Numbered from the stretch's first letter, positions 8,726 through 17,979 are shown. The stretch is DNA of 64,000 nucleotides from Neobacillus cucumis (GCF_016107705.1 NZ_JAEHGC010000012.1:62001-126000); one strand, 5' to 3'. The notes: generated by a model from the letters alone, not told the origin. Translations and numbers: made by a program.

Positions 8726-9805
8726 ATGAGCAATAAAACATTAGGAACAAACTTTTTTCCGCTTTTAAATATAGAAAAAGAAACGAAACGGTGGAATCAA
8801 CTTTATAAAATTATGACCGAGCCAAAGCCAGATATTGTCCCTACACCTAGACAGACTGTCTGGAAGAAAAATAAAGCAACCTTATGGTATCATCCTGCAA
8901 AGGAAAAAAGACATGCCATCCCGGTTTTTCTAGTCTACTCCTTGTTAAATAAGACGTACATTCTTGACATCGGTGAAGGAAGCAGCGTAGTAGGCGGACT
9001 TACCGAGCGCGGCTATGATGTTTACCTATTGGATTGGGGGTCCCCTGGGCTTGAAGATTCGGATATCACACTTGGTCATTATATCATTGATTATTTGGAG
9101 AACGCCATTAAACGTGCTTTAAGACATTCAGGTGCAAAGGGAATATCCCTTGCCGGTTATTGCCTGGGTGGAACCATGGCAGCCATCTTGGCTTCCATAA
9201 CGGAACTGCCAATTAAGAATTTATCCCTTGCAGCCGTTCCAATCGATTTTAGTATCGGCATCTTTCCTGATAAATTGCTGGAAGGATTACAAACAGGGCA
9301 GCTAAGTGTTGACCGTTTTGCCGATGCACATGGGACCATTCCATCAGAAATGATGTATTTGATATATAGGATGGTATCACCGGATATTGCAAGTTCTAAA
9401 ATCAATCTGGTCACCCGTGCACATGATGAGAAATATGTAGAAAAGTGGCGCCGAATGGATAAGTGGACGAAGGACTCTGCTTCGTTTGCAGGTGCTGCAT
9501 TCAAACAGATGTTTAACGATCTCTATCAAGACAACAAACTCTTAAAGGGAGAATTGGAGATAGGTGGGAGGAAGGTAGATTTAAAGAATATAAACTGCCC
9601 GCTGTTTGTCTTCTCTTGCTCACGTGACACAATTATATTAGAGAAGCAAAGTCTTCCCCTGATGGACCTTGTTTCAAGTAAGGATAAAACTTATGAGGTT
9701 TATGAAGGGGGACATGTTTCGCTTGTCTTGACCGGGGTATTCGCTGAAGTTTGGGACAAGTGGCTTTCTGCTCGATCACAGGAAATTGAGGAGGTACTTG
9801 TTTAA
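8726..9805 (+). CDS. phaC: PHA synthase catalytic subunit PhaC (class IV)
   Basis: A 359-residue alpha/beta-fold polymerase that joins (R)-3-hydroxyacyl-CoA units into polyhydroxyalkanoate at the granule surface. The lipase-like box is GYCLGG with nucleophile Cys146. The catalytic Asp is in CSRDTIILEKQ and the catalytic His in EGGHVSLV. A length near 360 residues and a paired phaR mark class III/IV rather than class I. ATG 8726 is preferred over the in-frame GTG 8717 because GGGAG lies only 2 bases before the GTG. A strong terminator follows, so the phasin-like gene, phaR and phaC form one unit. Confidence 0.93.
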   Translation: MSNKTLGTNFFPLLNIEKETKRWNQLYKIMTEPKPDIVPTPRQTVWKKNKATLWYHPAKEKRHAIPVFLVYSLLNKTYILDIGEGSSVVGGLTERGYDVYLLDWGSPGLEDSDITLGHYIIDYLENAIKRALRHSGAKGISLAGYCLGGTMAAILASITELPIKNLSLAAVPIDFSIGIFPDKLLEGLQTGQLSVDRFADAHGTIPSEMMYLIYRMVSPDIASSKINLVTRAHDEKYVEKWRRMDKWTKDSASFAGAAFKQMFNDLYQDNKLLKGELEIGGRKVDLKNINCPLFVFSCSRDTIILEKQSLPLMDLVSSKDKTYEVYEGGHVSLVLTGVFAEVWDKWLSARSQEIEEVLV

Positions 9806-9822
9806 TTTTTCATTATCAAGAA

Positions 9823-9877
9823 TAAAAGATAAGCGGAAAGGACTTTTATCCTTCCCGCTTATCTTTTTCAGGTAGCA
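9823..9877 (+). terminator. Rho-independent terminator of the pha operon
   Basis: A near-perfect stem of about 18 bp (AAAAGATAAGCGG with AAGGA, against TCCTTCCCGCTTATCTTTT) with a short loop lies 20 bases after the phaC stop and ends in a T run. Confidence 0.8.
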
Positions 9878-9970
9878 AGCTTGAAAAATTAAGCCATATG
9901 AAAGATATCCTCTAATTTCTATTTTGTTTTTGGGGAACTTTTTACATTGCATAAAAAAGGAGGCACATTT

Positions 9971-10732
9971 ATGCACTTTTTAGATTTAGGGGAAGGGGAA
10001 CCAATTGTTTTTATTCACGGATTTTCTAGTAACAAAGAATCTTGGACATGCCAATTTGATTTATCTCAAACGTATCGATTAATTATACCTGATTTAAGAG
10101 GACATGGTGAATCAGAAGTATATGATGGTATTTCTTTGAAACAATTTGCAAAAGATGTTTTGGGTATATTGAATAATTTAAAGATTGAAAAAGCTCATTT
10201 TTGCGGATTATCTATGGGAGGAATAGTTGTTCAAGAAATTTATAAACAACAACCTCATCGTGTTAAATCGATCATTTTATCAAATACGTTTTCTAAAATG
10301 AGCGCATCGCTTAACTTCTTGTTTACTTTTGCATTTAAACTTAAGTTGAAAAAACTGCTAAAACTGCCACATGAAGAACAGTTGGCGGCTACTGCTAAAG
10401 CTATATTATATAGTCTTGAAAATGAAGATGTAGTTAATAAAACGAAGTATGCCCTCACATTTAAGAAAAAAGGATTTGAAATTACAGCTAATGAGCTTTT
10501 CAAAGGATTTAATTACTATGATGTTTTGTCATCAATGCAAGTCCCGATGTTAATTATCGGAAGTAAAAATGATAGCATTGCACCTATTAGATTCACTAAG
10601 AGATTTTATAAAAAAGCGAACAAAGCATTTTCAGAGCTTTTTATATTTGAAGAAGCTGGTCATATGCCTAATATTGAACAACAGGATAAATATAATCGAT
10701 TACTCTTAGATTTTTTGCAGCATGTGGGATAA
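9971..10732 (+). CDS. Alpha/beta hydrolase
   Basis: A 253-residue single-domain alpha/beta hydrolase. AAAAGGAGG is spaced correctly for ATG 9971, so the in-frame TTG at 9947 is not used. The oxyanion region is FIHGFSSNKESW, the nucleophile elbow GLSMGG, the acid IGSKNDSIAP and the base EEAGHMPN, so a Ser-Asp-His triad is complete. It is clearly paralogous to the hydrolase at 14626-15411 (both share PDLRGHG, AKDVL and CGLSMGG at the same spacing). The substrate is unknown; ester or lactone cleavage is typical for the family. Confidence 0.85.
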   Translation: MHFLDLGEGEPIVFIHGFSSNKESWTCQFDLSQTYRLIIPDLRGHGESEVYDGISLKQFAKDVLGILNNLKIEKAHFCGLSMGGIVVQEIYKQQPHRVKSIILSNTFSKMSASLNFLFTFAFKLKLKKLLKLPHEEQLAATAKAILYSLENEDVVNKTKYALTFKKKGFEITANELFKGFNYYDVLSSMQVPMLIIGSKNDSIAPIRFTKRFYKKANKAFSELFIFEEAGHMPNIEQQDKYNRLLLDFLQHVG

Positions 10733-11294
10733 TACCTATTAAAACATACCCATTGCAGGTGACCCTATTAGGTCATATAAGGAACGCCTAAGCCTGCTAG
10801 ACCCTCTTTTTGTAATTCTCTTTGACCCAAATCAGAAATGCGGAATGGAATTAATTTAATAGCTCAGTCTCTTTGAGTAACATGGAACTTATAATCAAGT
10901 AAGTAAAGTTAGATGAGAAGCTTTCAGGCGGGAAACTTTCACGTTCCGTGTGGAGCAGGGGAAAAGCTGGAGATTACATCAAATGCTTACCTATTGCCAC
11001 CATTAGTTGAAGAAAAATCGTTGCGGAGATTTTGCAGGTTAGCACAATAAATGAATTGTGGAGCCGTTTTTATAATGGTTGTTTTTTATTGCTGAAGTGT
11101 TATTCCAAACGCAGTTTTGACTTAATGCGATGCCCAAGAAAAAGCTTCGAAAAAAGAAAATTCCTTGACCCTATAGGGGGTGGAGTGAGTATTTGATTGA
11201 AATCATTAACGGATCGGTTAGGGAGAGTTTTCTGGTTCTATCGTCAGTGATAAAATAAGATAAAGTTTTATTAGGTATTCTCAGTTTTAAAATA

Positions 11295-11331
11295 AGAAAA
11301 GGGAATGAGGATTAACCTCATTCCCTTTTCT
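11295..11331. terminator. Perfect 16-bp hairpin, probable terminator
   Basis: AGAAAAGGGAATGAGG pairs perfectly with CCTCATTCCCTTTTCT around a 5-base loop. The T content after it is better on the minus strand. It has no obvious partner gene, so it may be left from a lost one. Confidence 0.55.
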
Positions 11332-11644
11332 GTATATCCATTAATTGCTTTTATACCTGTATCATAAATCTATATTTTAAAAAAATTAGTATATGAGTGC
11401 TAATTATTAGTATATGTCTACTGTTTACTATTTTTATCAAATTTGAAAAGGTCTTAAATATATTTTAATTATATTTATATAAAGGGCGCTACTGATAATA
11501 GAAAAACGACAGGAAAACAGAATAAAAGAAAAGAGAAAAAGAGGATAAATGGAAAAGAGAAAACAAGAAAACGCATGAAGGATTGGATAATGGGGAAACA
11601 TGTTTATCTTTTGTTTATAGAATCTCAATTTGGTTCAGGCAAAC

Positions 11645-11667
11645 GAAAAAGGGGAACCCCCTTTTTC
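11645..11667. terminator. Possible terminator of the chromate transporter pair
   Basis: GAAAAAGGGG faces CCCCCTTTTTC around a very small loop, about 120 bases beyond the minus-strand stop at 11789. The position suits the end of the chr transcript. Confidence 0.4.
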
Positions 11668-11788
11668 AGTTTAAACTATATATGGAATAACTCTCCTAAG
11701 CTAGAAAAAGATTGCAATATTAAAAATGCGAACAGCGGAAGAAGGGGTACATTTCTCTCATGAAGCAATAGTATATTTCGGCTTCATT

Positions 11789-12331
11789 TTATGAATAGAG
11801 AGCAATCCCTACCAACCCTGAAAGTACAATAATATAGACTGGATGCCATTGGAATTTCAGAAGGGCGATTAGTGACAATCCAAAGACAAATAATAGACTT
11901 AATGTATGCCATGTGAAATGCAGACTAATGATGTTATTTGAAAGGGCAAACCTGATTGCTGCATAAAATATTAAACTTGTAACAATAGGTCGTAAGCCAT
12001 AAAACATTTTTTTTACAATTGGATAATTGTTTAGCTTAACGAAACAGGCACTTACAATAAGAACCAGAATGATAGAAGGAAGCAAGATACCCAGTGCAGA
12101 AATGATTGAACCTGTAATACCAGCTGTTGAATACCCAACTAGAATAGCACTATTTGCCGCAATCGGTCCTGGGGACATTCCAGCAACTGCTATAATGTTC
12201 GTAAACACTTGAGTAGACATCCATCCGTGTTTCATCACCTCGTCCTCAATGATCGGCATGATTGCGTATCCTCCACCGAAAGAAACAAATCCTATGACAA
12301 AAAACATTTTGAATAGTTCCCACAAAATCAT
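11789..12331 (-). CDS. chrA: Chromate transporter, half-size ChrA (second subunit)
   Basis: A 180-residue membrane protein of the CHR family, single-domain type. The signature FVSFGGGYAIMPIIEDEV near the N-terminus and AGMSPGPIAANSAILVGY are diagnostic. It follows the first half-gene by 19 bp on the same strand. Bacilli commonly encode the two halves as separate adjacent genes (ywrB/ywrA in B. subtilis). The two halves probably pair in the membrane to export or exchange chromate or a related oxyanion. Actual substrate and chromate resistance are inferred from the family. Confidence 0.88.
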   Translation of the reverse strand: MILWELFKMFFVIGFVSFGGGYAIMPIIEDEVMKHGWMSTQVFTNIIAVAGMSPGPIAANSAILVGYSTAGITGSIISALGILLPSIILVLIVSACFVKLNNYPIVKKMFYGLRPIVTSLIFYAAIRFALSNNIISLHFTWHTLSLLFVFGLSLIALLKFQWHPVYIIVLSGLVGIALYS

Positions 12332-12350
12332 CCTTTTTATCCCCTTCTAC

Positions 12351-12971
12351 TTATGTACCTGAGCCGATGAAATAATCGTTGTCATGGACTTCCGTTTCTT
12401 TCTCTTTGTCAAATTTTACTTTTAATCCCAATTTACCTTTAATTTTGGTTACAATAATCCCTGCTATAGCCCCAGTAAGAATGGCGAATAAAGGATGAAT
12501 AAAGAAAAGAATAGGAACGCCTGCCACAAATAGCCCAAAGGTGGATTTGTCTATCATCGCAGTTTTTCCGGTTTTGATAGCCGCATACACGATTAAAGCA
12601 ACGATAGAAACTCGAATTGAGAGGAAAGCAGCTGTTACTTTAGGATTATTCTGAAATAAACTGTACGCAATCCCTAGTGTGAGGACAATTATAAACGTAG
12701 GTAAGGTAACACCTAACATGGCGGCGATTGCCCCTCGAACACCGCCTATTTTCTTTCCTATAAATGTTGCCGAATTAATGGCAACGGCGCCGGGAACTGA
12801 TTGAGCTAAGGCAAATATATCTGTAATATCTTCACTATTTAACCATTTTCTTTTTTCTACCACTTCTTTTTCAATTAGTGGGATCATCGCAAATCCTCCA
12901 CCGAAAGTAACAGGACCAATTTTAAAAAAAGTCCAAAAAATTCGGAATAACTTTTTCCATTTATTCTCCAT
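12351..12971 (-). CDS. chrA: Chromate transporter, half-size ChrA (first subunit)
   Basis: A 206-residue CHR-family half-transporter with the signature GPVTFGGGFAMIPLIEKEV followed by AQSVPGAVAINSATFIG. I prefer ATG 12971, preceded by GCAGGAAATG, over the TTG at 13001. Five or six hydrophobic segments are visible. It is the promoter-proximal gene of a two-gene unit transcribed away from a LysR-type regulator at 13165, and the 193-bp divergent gap presumably holds both promoters and the regulator site. Confidence 0.88.
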   Translation of the reverse strand: MENKWKKLFRIFWTFFKIGPVTFGGGFAMIPLIEKEVVEKRKWLNSEDITDIFALAQSVPGAVAINSATFIGKKIGGVRGAIAAMLGVTLPTFIIVLTLGIAYSLFQNNPKVTAAFLSIRVSIVALIVYAAIKTGKTAMIDKSTFGLFVAGVPILFFIHPLFAILTGAIAGIIVTKIKGKLGLKVKFDKEKETEVHDNDYFIGSGT

Positions 12972-13164
12972 TTCATTTCCTGCTTTCTTGATTTTTTTCA
13001 ATGTATCTGTTCCTATACATTACATTATCAGCAGAAATAGCAAAGGTAAATTGCAAGAAATGCATGGGGTATTACAGATTATTATGCTATAGCAGACTTT
13101 TCTCATTTATTTATTATGTTAATATCATATATACGAAGCACTTCACTTATTGGGGATGATTTCA

Positions 13165-14043
13165 ATGAACATAGAGAATTTGAAAATGTTTTGTTTAGTA
13201 GTAGATCAAGGCAGTATAAGCCAAGCGGCGCGCTTAAGTTACGTGTCTCAACCTGCCGTAACAAGGCAGATTCATCAGCTGGAGAATTATTACGGAACGT
13301 TATTGTTCGACCGATCGGAGGGGAAGTTGACACCAACAGAAACAGGAAGGCTGCTTTATCCATTTGCAAAAACAATCGTCAATGACTTCAACCGATCGAA
13401 GGAAGTGATTAAGCAGGTAACAGGAGAGTCGAATGCCTACCTTAGGGTAGGTGCTTCCTTAACAATTGGTGAGTATTTATTACCAAGCTTGTTAGGTAGT
13501 TTTAAAAAACAAGAACCAGAGATTAAAGTAACATTGACCATTAAAAACACACCAGGTGTTTTAGAGGATTTAGCAAATGATGTTATTGATTTAGCATTGG
13601 TAGAAGGTATGGTTGAAAATAAGAAATTTATTGTTGAGAAATTCGCTGATGATGAATTGGTTCTCGTTTATCCATCCGATCACCCTTGGAGGGGCAGAAC
13701 AGAAATCAATATTGATGAATTGGCAAATGAACGGATGATTTGGCGTGAATCGATTTCAGGAACACGACTGATCGTGGAAAATGCATTAAGGGATTTTGGC
13801 GTGTTAGATAAAATGGAAAGCTACATGGAAATTGGCAGTACACAAGCCATTAAAAGTGCTGTTGAAGCGGGACTTGGAATCAGTATTCTGCCAAGAATCA
13901 CCGTGGCCAGAGAATTGGAGCAGGGCCTTTTATTTGAAGTTAAAATGACTGGGGTTGAAATAAAAAGAAATTTATGGCTAGTCAAAAAGCCTCTAAGATT
14001 TAGTAGCTTTGGTGTATCTAGTTTTGTTGATTTTATCCAATAA
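13165..14043 (+). CDS. LysR-family transcriptional regulator
   Basis: A 292-residue LysR regulator. The start at ATG 13165 gives the canonical opening MNIENLKMFCLVVDQGSIS and has GGGGA upstream. The winged helix-turn-helix covers residues ~1-60 (AARLSYVSQPAVTRQIHQLE), followed by a linker helix and a periplasmic-binding-like effector domain from ~90. It is divergent from the chromate transporter pair, so it most likely controls that operon and itself. The inducer is unknown. Confidence 0.88.
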   Translation: MNIENLKMFCLVVDQGSISQAARLSYVSQPAVTRQIHQLENYYGTLLFDRSEGKLTPTETGRLLYPFAKTIVNDFNRSKEVIKQVTGESNAYLRVGASLTIGEYLLPSLLGSFKKQEPEIKVTLTIKNTPGVLEDLANDVIDLALVEGMVENKKFIVEKFADDELVLVYPSDHPWRGRTEINIDELANERMIWRESISGTRLIVENALRDFGVLDKMESYMEIGSTQAIKSAVEAGLGISILPRITVARELEQGLLFEVKMTGVEIKRNLWLVKKPLRFSSFGVSSFVDFIQ

Positions 14044-14115
14044 ACCATTACGAGTTGCTTCAATTTCAACTGTAGAATCCTCGTTCTTACAGGCCATCAA
14101 TACTTCATACATAAA

Positions 14116-14221
14116 CTGTCTAGAATAAAATTTATTGGACAAAAAAGCTCCCCCTAAGGCAAAACAGATTTTTATTTCTTAATCTGTCTACCTTAAGGGA
14201 GCATATCAGTTTTCTAGACAG
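14116..14221. repeat. Nested palindromic element, possible insertion-sequence end
   Basis: An outer perfect inverted repeat (CTGTCTAGAA at 14116-14125 and TTCTAGACAG at 14212-14221) encloses a second imperfect stem (GCTCCCCCTAAGG / CCTTAAGGGAGC) and a third inner one (ACAGATT / AATCTGT). The stem TCTACCTTAAGGGAGCAT resembles the ends of some IS3-type elements as I recall them, but no transposase is present. It could be a small non-autonomous element or a hairpin left from an insertion. Confidence 0.45.
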
Positions 14222-14436
14222 CCTGGAGGATTAACATGAGCTAATCCTTTATAATTGTAAAAATTATTTAACCGATAGGGAGATCCCATTTTCTTACCCT
14301 GCATAATTACGTAGGTGAGCAACTGCAGAGGGTACAAATCCAAAACGAGAAAAATTTAAGGATGATCAATCAATGTCCAAATTATTAGATGTACCTCAAG
14401 AAAACGTGGCGAAAATTCCTGTCTAGTACAAAGAAA

Positions 14437-14582
14437 ATGTTAATCAATGGTGAATGGGTTCCTCTAATCTAAAAATCTATGAATCTATTAATCCGGCAAC
14501 CAGGGAAGTCAATTCTAAAATTTATGAAGGGGACGAAGAGGACGCGGATCGGGCTGTTCGTGCCGCAAGAATTACTTGTTAA
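14437..14582 (+). pseudogene. Aldehyde dehydrogenase N-terminal remnant
   Basis: Translation gives KMLINGEWVP in one frame, then a frame change to KIYESINPATREVNSKIYEG and DEEDADRAVRAARI, which is the typical first ~50 residues of an aldehyde dehydrogenase (compare INGEWKPA and NPATGEVVAK in the intact gene at 984). A stop, a frameshift and total loss of the catalytic domain make it a dead fragment. Confidence 0.7.
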
Positions 14583-14598
14583 TGATTTGTAAACTAAA

Positions 14599-14621
14599 AG
14601 GGGAAGGGAAATCCTTCCACC
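14599..14621 (-). terminator. Probable terminator of the downstream hydrolase
   Basis: On the minus strand GGAAGG-atttc-CCTTCC is followed by CCTTTTAGTTT, just past the stop of the hydrolase at 14626. The stem is short. Confidence 0.4.
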
Positions 14622-14625
14622 TATT

Positions 14626-15411
14626 TTATCCCACTTTTTTTACAATCTGGTGTTTTTTTAAAAATCTGCGCAATGTTAGATTGAACTGTTCTGATACTTC
14701 AAACTTTGCTATGTGACCACAATTTTTGAAAATCACTAACTCAGAGTCAGGTATTTGTTTGTGCATATGAAATTGAATCCAAACAGGGAGGACAGAGTCA
14801 TATTGACCACCGATCACGAGAGTAGGTGCCGTAATAGCTGGCAATAAACAGCGATTATCAACTTCAAGACAAGCTTCTAAGGCTCTGTTGTAGCCTATTT
14901 TATTTGGTTTATAATGTTTAAAGAATTCAACTATGTTTTGCTTTTTCCAGGAATAAAGACATGTTTTTGCAGTCATTAATTTTTGTTGATCAGAAGTTGT
15001 AAAGAAAGATCGTGCATTACGAAGCTGAAGGTATATTTTCCCTAAATGTGCGGGGGCATAATGAAAGGTACTGACTAAAATGAGAGTAAGACATTTTTCG
15101 GGGGATTGACGGTAGATTTCTTGAGCAACCGTACCACCCATTGATAATCCACAGATGTGGGCGCTTTCAATGTTAAGTTCATTTAGTAATGAAAGAACAT
15201 CTTTTGCAAAGTTTTTAATCGTGATTCCATCGAGTTCATGATTATCACCATGTCCCCTTAAATCGGGAATAATCAGTTCATATTGGTCTGATAATTCAAA
15301 TTGATTGGTCCAATTTTCCTTTATTCCGCCAAGACCGTGAATAAGCACTAATGGTTCTCCATTCCCAATCCGTAAATATGGCATACCGTTTTTAGAAATG
15401 TAATCAATCAT
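14626..15411 (-). CDS. Alpha/beta hydrolase, paralogue of 9971-10732
   Basis: A 261-residue alpha/beta hydrolase with LIHGLGGIKENW (oxyanion region), GLSMGG (nucleophile), IGGQYDSVLP (acid) and NCGHIAKFE (base). It matches the hydrolase at 9971 along most of its length, and the two genes face each other across the chromate region. A GGAGG-like site (GGAGGGTATG) precedes the ATG. The substrate is unknown. Confidence 0.85.
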   Translation of the reverse strand: MIDYISKNGMPYLRIGNGEPLVLIHGLGGIKENWTNQFELSDQYELIIPDLRGHGDNHELDGITIKNFAKDVLSLLNELNIESAHICGLSMGGTVAQEIYRQSPEKCLTLILVSTFHYAPAHLGKIYLQLRNARSFFTTSDQQKLMTAKTCLYSWKKQNIVEFFKHYKPNKIGYNRALEACLEVDNRCLLPAITAPTLVIGGQYDSVLPVWIQFHMHKQIPDSELVIFKNCGHIAKFEVSEQFNLTLRRFLKKHQIVKKVG

Positions 15412-15622
15412 TCACATACCCTCCTACAAGTATTCATCTTTTCCATTTATGCAAAAAGGTAAATCTGAGAGTTAGATACATTATGTTGATGCTAATATTA
15501 ACATAAATAACCTATATATGTAAATTACATTCATATGAAAAGAATTATATAATGAGATTGTATATGTTGTTTGGTGGGAAAAACACAAATCTATAAATAA
15601 AAAAATAATATAGGTTTTCTTC

Positions 15623-16442
15623 TTAGTTTAGAATATGTCTTTTAAAGGCCGGACATTGAGCTTTTGGTGCAGTTTCTTCTATGCACAAACAAACATCATC
15701 GTAAAAAGAAACGCCAGGCCCAAAACTAATTCCTAATCCTTCAACAACGGCTTTTTTATTACTTCCGTATTATCCGAGGTAAATAAAATATTCAAAGGTC
15801 CAAATTTACTAATTAAATCATTTGAAAGCGTCTCACATAATCACCAATATATAAAATAACGTTTTGAGTCATCAATTGTTGGGGAGTTATAGTTTTATTT
15901 AACGCTAAAGGAAACGATTTGCTGACGTATACCTTCATCTTTCCTTCAAGTATTCCTTCAAATATTAAATCTTCACTTTTTTTACTAAATCATCGTAAAG
16001 CGTGATTAGACCAATGTCAATCTGGTTATTTTCTACATGCTCAATAATATGCTGAGTGCTCTTTTTAGAGATTTCTAAATTTACTTTTGGATAAGCGTTT
16101 TTTTTAAAAGCTAGAGGTTCTAACAGGAAACAACATAAAGCCTGGGATTGATGCTAGCTTTAAATTTCCGGATATTACCTTGTTTAAAGATTGTGCTTCT
16201 TCTTTAAATTATTGAAGTCTGACTAATACCTCATATGCTTTTTTAATTTAAGTTTTTCCTTCATTAGTTGAAACGGTACCAGGTCGTCGGTTCCTTTTAA
16301 ATAGTTTAACGTCCAGTTCATCCTCTAATATAGTAATGGATTGACTGATGCCCGATTGAGAAATATGTAGGTCTTTTGCTGCTATTGAAATCGAGCCTGT
16401 TTCAGCAACCCTTACAATATACTCCAATTGTTCGATATGCAT
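15623..16442 (-). pseudogene. LysR-family regulator, decayed
   Basis: The first 60 residues read cleanly as a LysR helix-turn-helix (MHIEQLEYIVRVAETGSIS then AAKDLHISQSGISQSITILE). Beyond codon ~62 the frame is lost, but homologous pieces continue in shifting frames to 15623: ISGNLKLASIPG, YPKVNLEIS, NNQIDIGLI, then GPLNILFTSDNTEVI, KKAVVEGLGISFGP and a plausible C-terminus. The total span of 820 bp equals a full LysR gene. Several stops and indels make it non-functional beyond the DNA-binding domain. It was divergent from the acyl-CoA operon at 16840 and was probably its regulator. Confidence 0.82.
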
Positions 16443-16839
16443 AGATTTTCTCCTTAAAATATAGAAGCTAGGCTTATATATACTTCATAATTGGTTGATT
16501 TATTTCAGTGTAAATTAGACCTATAATAAATTCAGTCAATTAATAATTTTCTAAAAATAATTTAAAAAGGGAGGAGTAAAAAAGAATAAATTTGAAGAAT
16601 AGTGCTGCAATATTTCCAAATAATATCGCCTATACATTTCTGAATCAAAGTAAATTAATATTATTCAAAAAAACGAAAGAAAATCCACAGCGGAATTTTT
16701 ATACCTGCCAGCAATTCAATTATTTTAATATCAATCCTATTTTCTTTATTAATTTTCATGATCATCATGTATCTCTCTTTTCTTTTATTAAAGCCTTAAA
16801 TAATAGAATAATAAATTCATTTTTTAGGAGAGGAAACAT
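16443..16839. other. Intergenic region upstream of acyl-CoA operon, possible ligase remnant
   Basis: This holds the divergent promoters of the decayed LysR gene and the operon. A GGGAGGAG site at 16570-16577 precedes a TTG-initiated stretch reading KNSAAIFPNNIAYTFLNQ, which looks like the N-terminus of an acyl-CoA ligase that then dissolves into low-complexity sequence. I take it as a remnant, not a gene. Confidence 0.3.
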
Positions 16840-17979
16840 TTGGTTAAAACCTATTTATCAGAAGAACATAATATTTTCCGTACATCCATACGAAAATTTT
16901 TAACAAAGGAGGCATTACCATATTTTGAACAATGGGAAGAGGAGCGAATCATTCCTCGAGAATTTTGGGAAAAGATGGGGGAGCAAGGCTTTTTGTGCCC
17001 ATGGGTTGCGGAGAAATATGGAGGTCTTGGAGTTGATTTTGGTTATTCGGTCATCATAAATGAAGAATTAGAACGGATTGGTTCTAGTATGGTAGGAATC
17101 GGATTACATAATGATATAGTCGTTCCTTATATTTCATCTTATGGAACAGATGAGCAAAAAGAGCGCTGGTTACCAAAATGCATTAGTGGTGAAATCATCT
17201 CTGCCATTGCAATGACTGAACCTGGAACTGGATCTGATCTGGCAAATATTAAAACGATTGCTAAAATAGACGGAGAATACTTTATTTTAAATGGAGAAAA
17301 AACATTTATAACTAATGGCATACATTCTGATCTCATTATTGTTGCCTGTAAAACTGATCCATCTGCTGGATATAAAGGAATCAGCCTAATAGTTGTTGAA
17401 AGAGAAACACCCGGTTTTTCAAGAGGGAAAAAACTGAATAAAGTTGGACTGCATGCCCAAGATACAGCTGAATTAATTTTTCAGGATGCTAGAGTTCCTA
17501 TCTCAAATTTATTAGGAGAAGAAGGTAAAGGATTTTATTATTTAATGGAAAAACTACAACAAGAGCGTCTTGTTGTAGCAATTAGTGCACTAGTTGCAGC
17601 GGAAGAAATGCTTCAATTAACAATAGACTACATAAAAAATAGAAAAGCATTTGGAAAAACGATCAGCACTTTTCAAAATTCACAGTTTAAAATTGCCGAA
17701 ATGGCAACAGAGATTCAAATTGGTCGAACGTTTATTGATGAATTAATCGCTGAACATATGAAATCTCAAAATATCGTGACAAAAGTTTCGATGGCAAAAT
17801 ATTGGATTACAGAAATGGCCAAACGCGTAGCTGCAGCATCCATGCAGTTACATGGAGGATATGGCTATATGGAAGAGTATCCGATTGCTAGAAGGTATAG
17901 AGATATTCCAGTTATGTCGATTTATGCAGGTACAAATGAAATCATGAAAACAATCATTGCCAAAAATTTAGGTATATAA
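16840..17979 (+). CDS. Acyl-CoA dehydrogenase
   Basis: A 379-residue flavoprotein that introduces an alpha-beta double bond into an acyl-CoA, passing electrons to ETF. The start is TTG 16840 behind AGGAGAGG. AMTEPGTGSDLA (FAD/substrate loop) and QLHGGYGYMEEYP (FAD) are present. The usual catalytic Glu of medium-chain enzymes (YEGT) is Ala here (YAGTNE). Instead Glu242 in LQQERLVVA matches the catalytic position of isovaleryl-CoA and long-chain dehydrogenases. This points to a branched or unusual acyl substrate. It is the first gene of a tightly spaced six-gene operon. Confidence 0.92.
   Translation: MVKTYLSEEHNIFRTSIRKFLTKEALPYFEQWEEERIIPREFWEKMGEQGFLCPWVAEKYGGLGVDFGYSVIINEELERIGSSMVGIGLHNDIVVPYISSYGTDEQKERWLPKCISGEIISAIAMTEPGTGSDLANIKTIAKIDGEYFILNGEKTFITNGIHSDLIIVACKTDPSAGYKGISLIVVERETPGFSRGKKLNKVGLHAQDTAELIFQDARVPISNLLGEEGKGFYYLMEKLQQERLVVAISALVAAEEMLQLTIDYIKNRKAFGKTISTFQNSQFKIAEMATEIQIGRTFIDELIAEHMKSQNIVTKVSMAKYWITEMAKRVAAASMQLHGGYGYMEEYPIARRYRDIPVMSIYAGTNEIMKTIIAKNLGI

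Larger units (their letters stand above)
10733..11788. other. Gene-poor region with possible intron or mobile-element debris
   Basis: No convincing protein gene is visible. At about 10880-11030 a structured-looking stretch (GGCGGGAAACTTTCACGTTC then GTGTGGAGCAGGGG) resembles the sequence before the reverse transcriptase of some group II introns, but no reverse transcriptase follows. At 11167-11181 a G/C-rich palindrome (GACCCTATAGGGGGT) resembles a CsoR-type metal operator without a gene behind it. Two hairpins in this region are listed separately. Confidence 0.3.

Noticed and set aside
16592..16903. A 103-codon frame before the acyl-CoA operon as a real gene
   Set aside because: Only the first ~18 residues look like a ligase N-terminus; the rest is low-complexity and overlaps the start of the acyl-CoA dehydrogenase in another frame.
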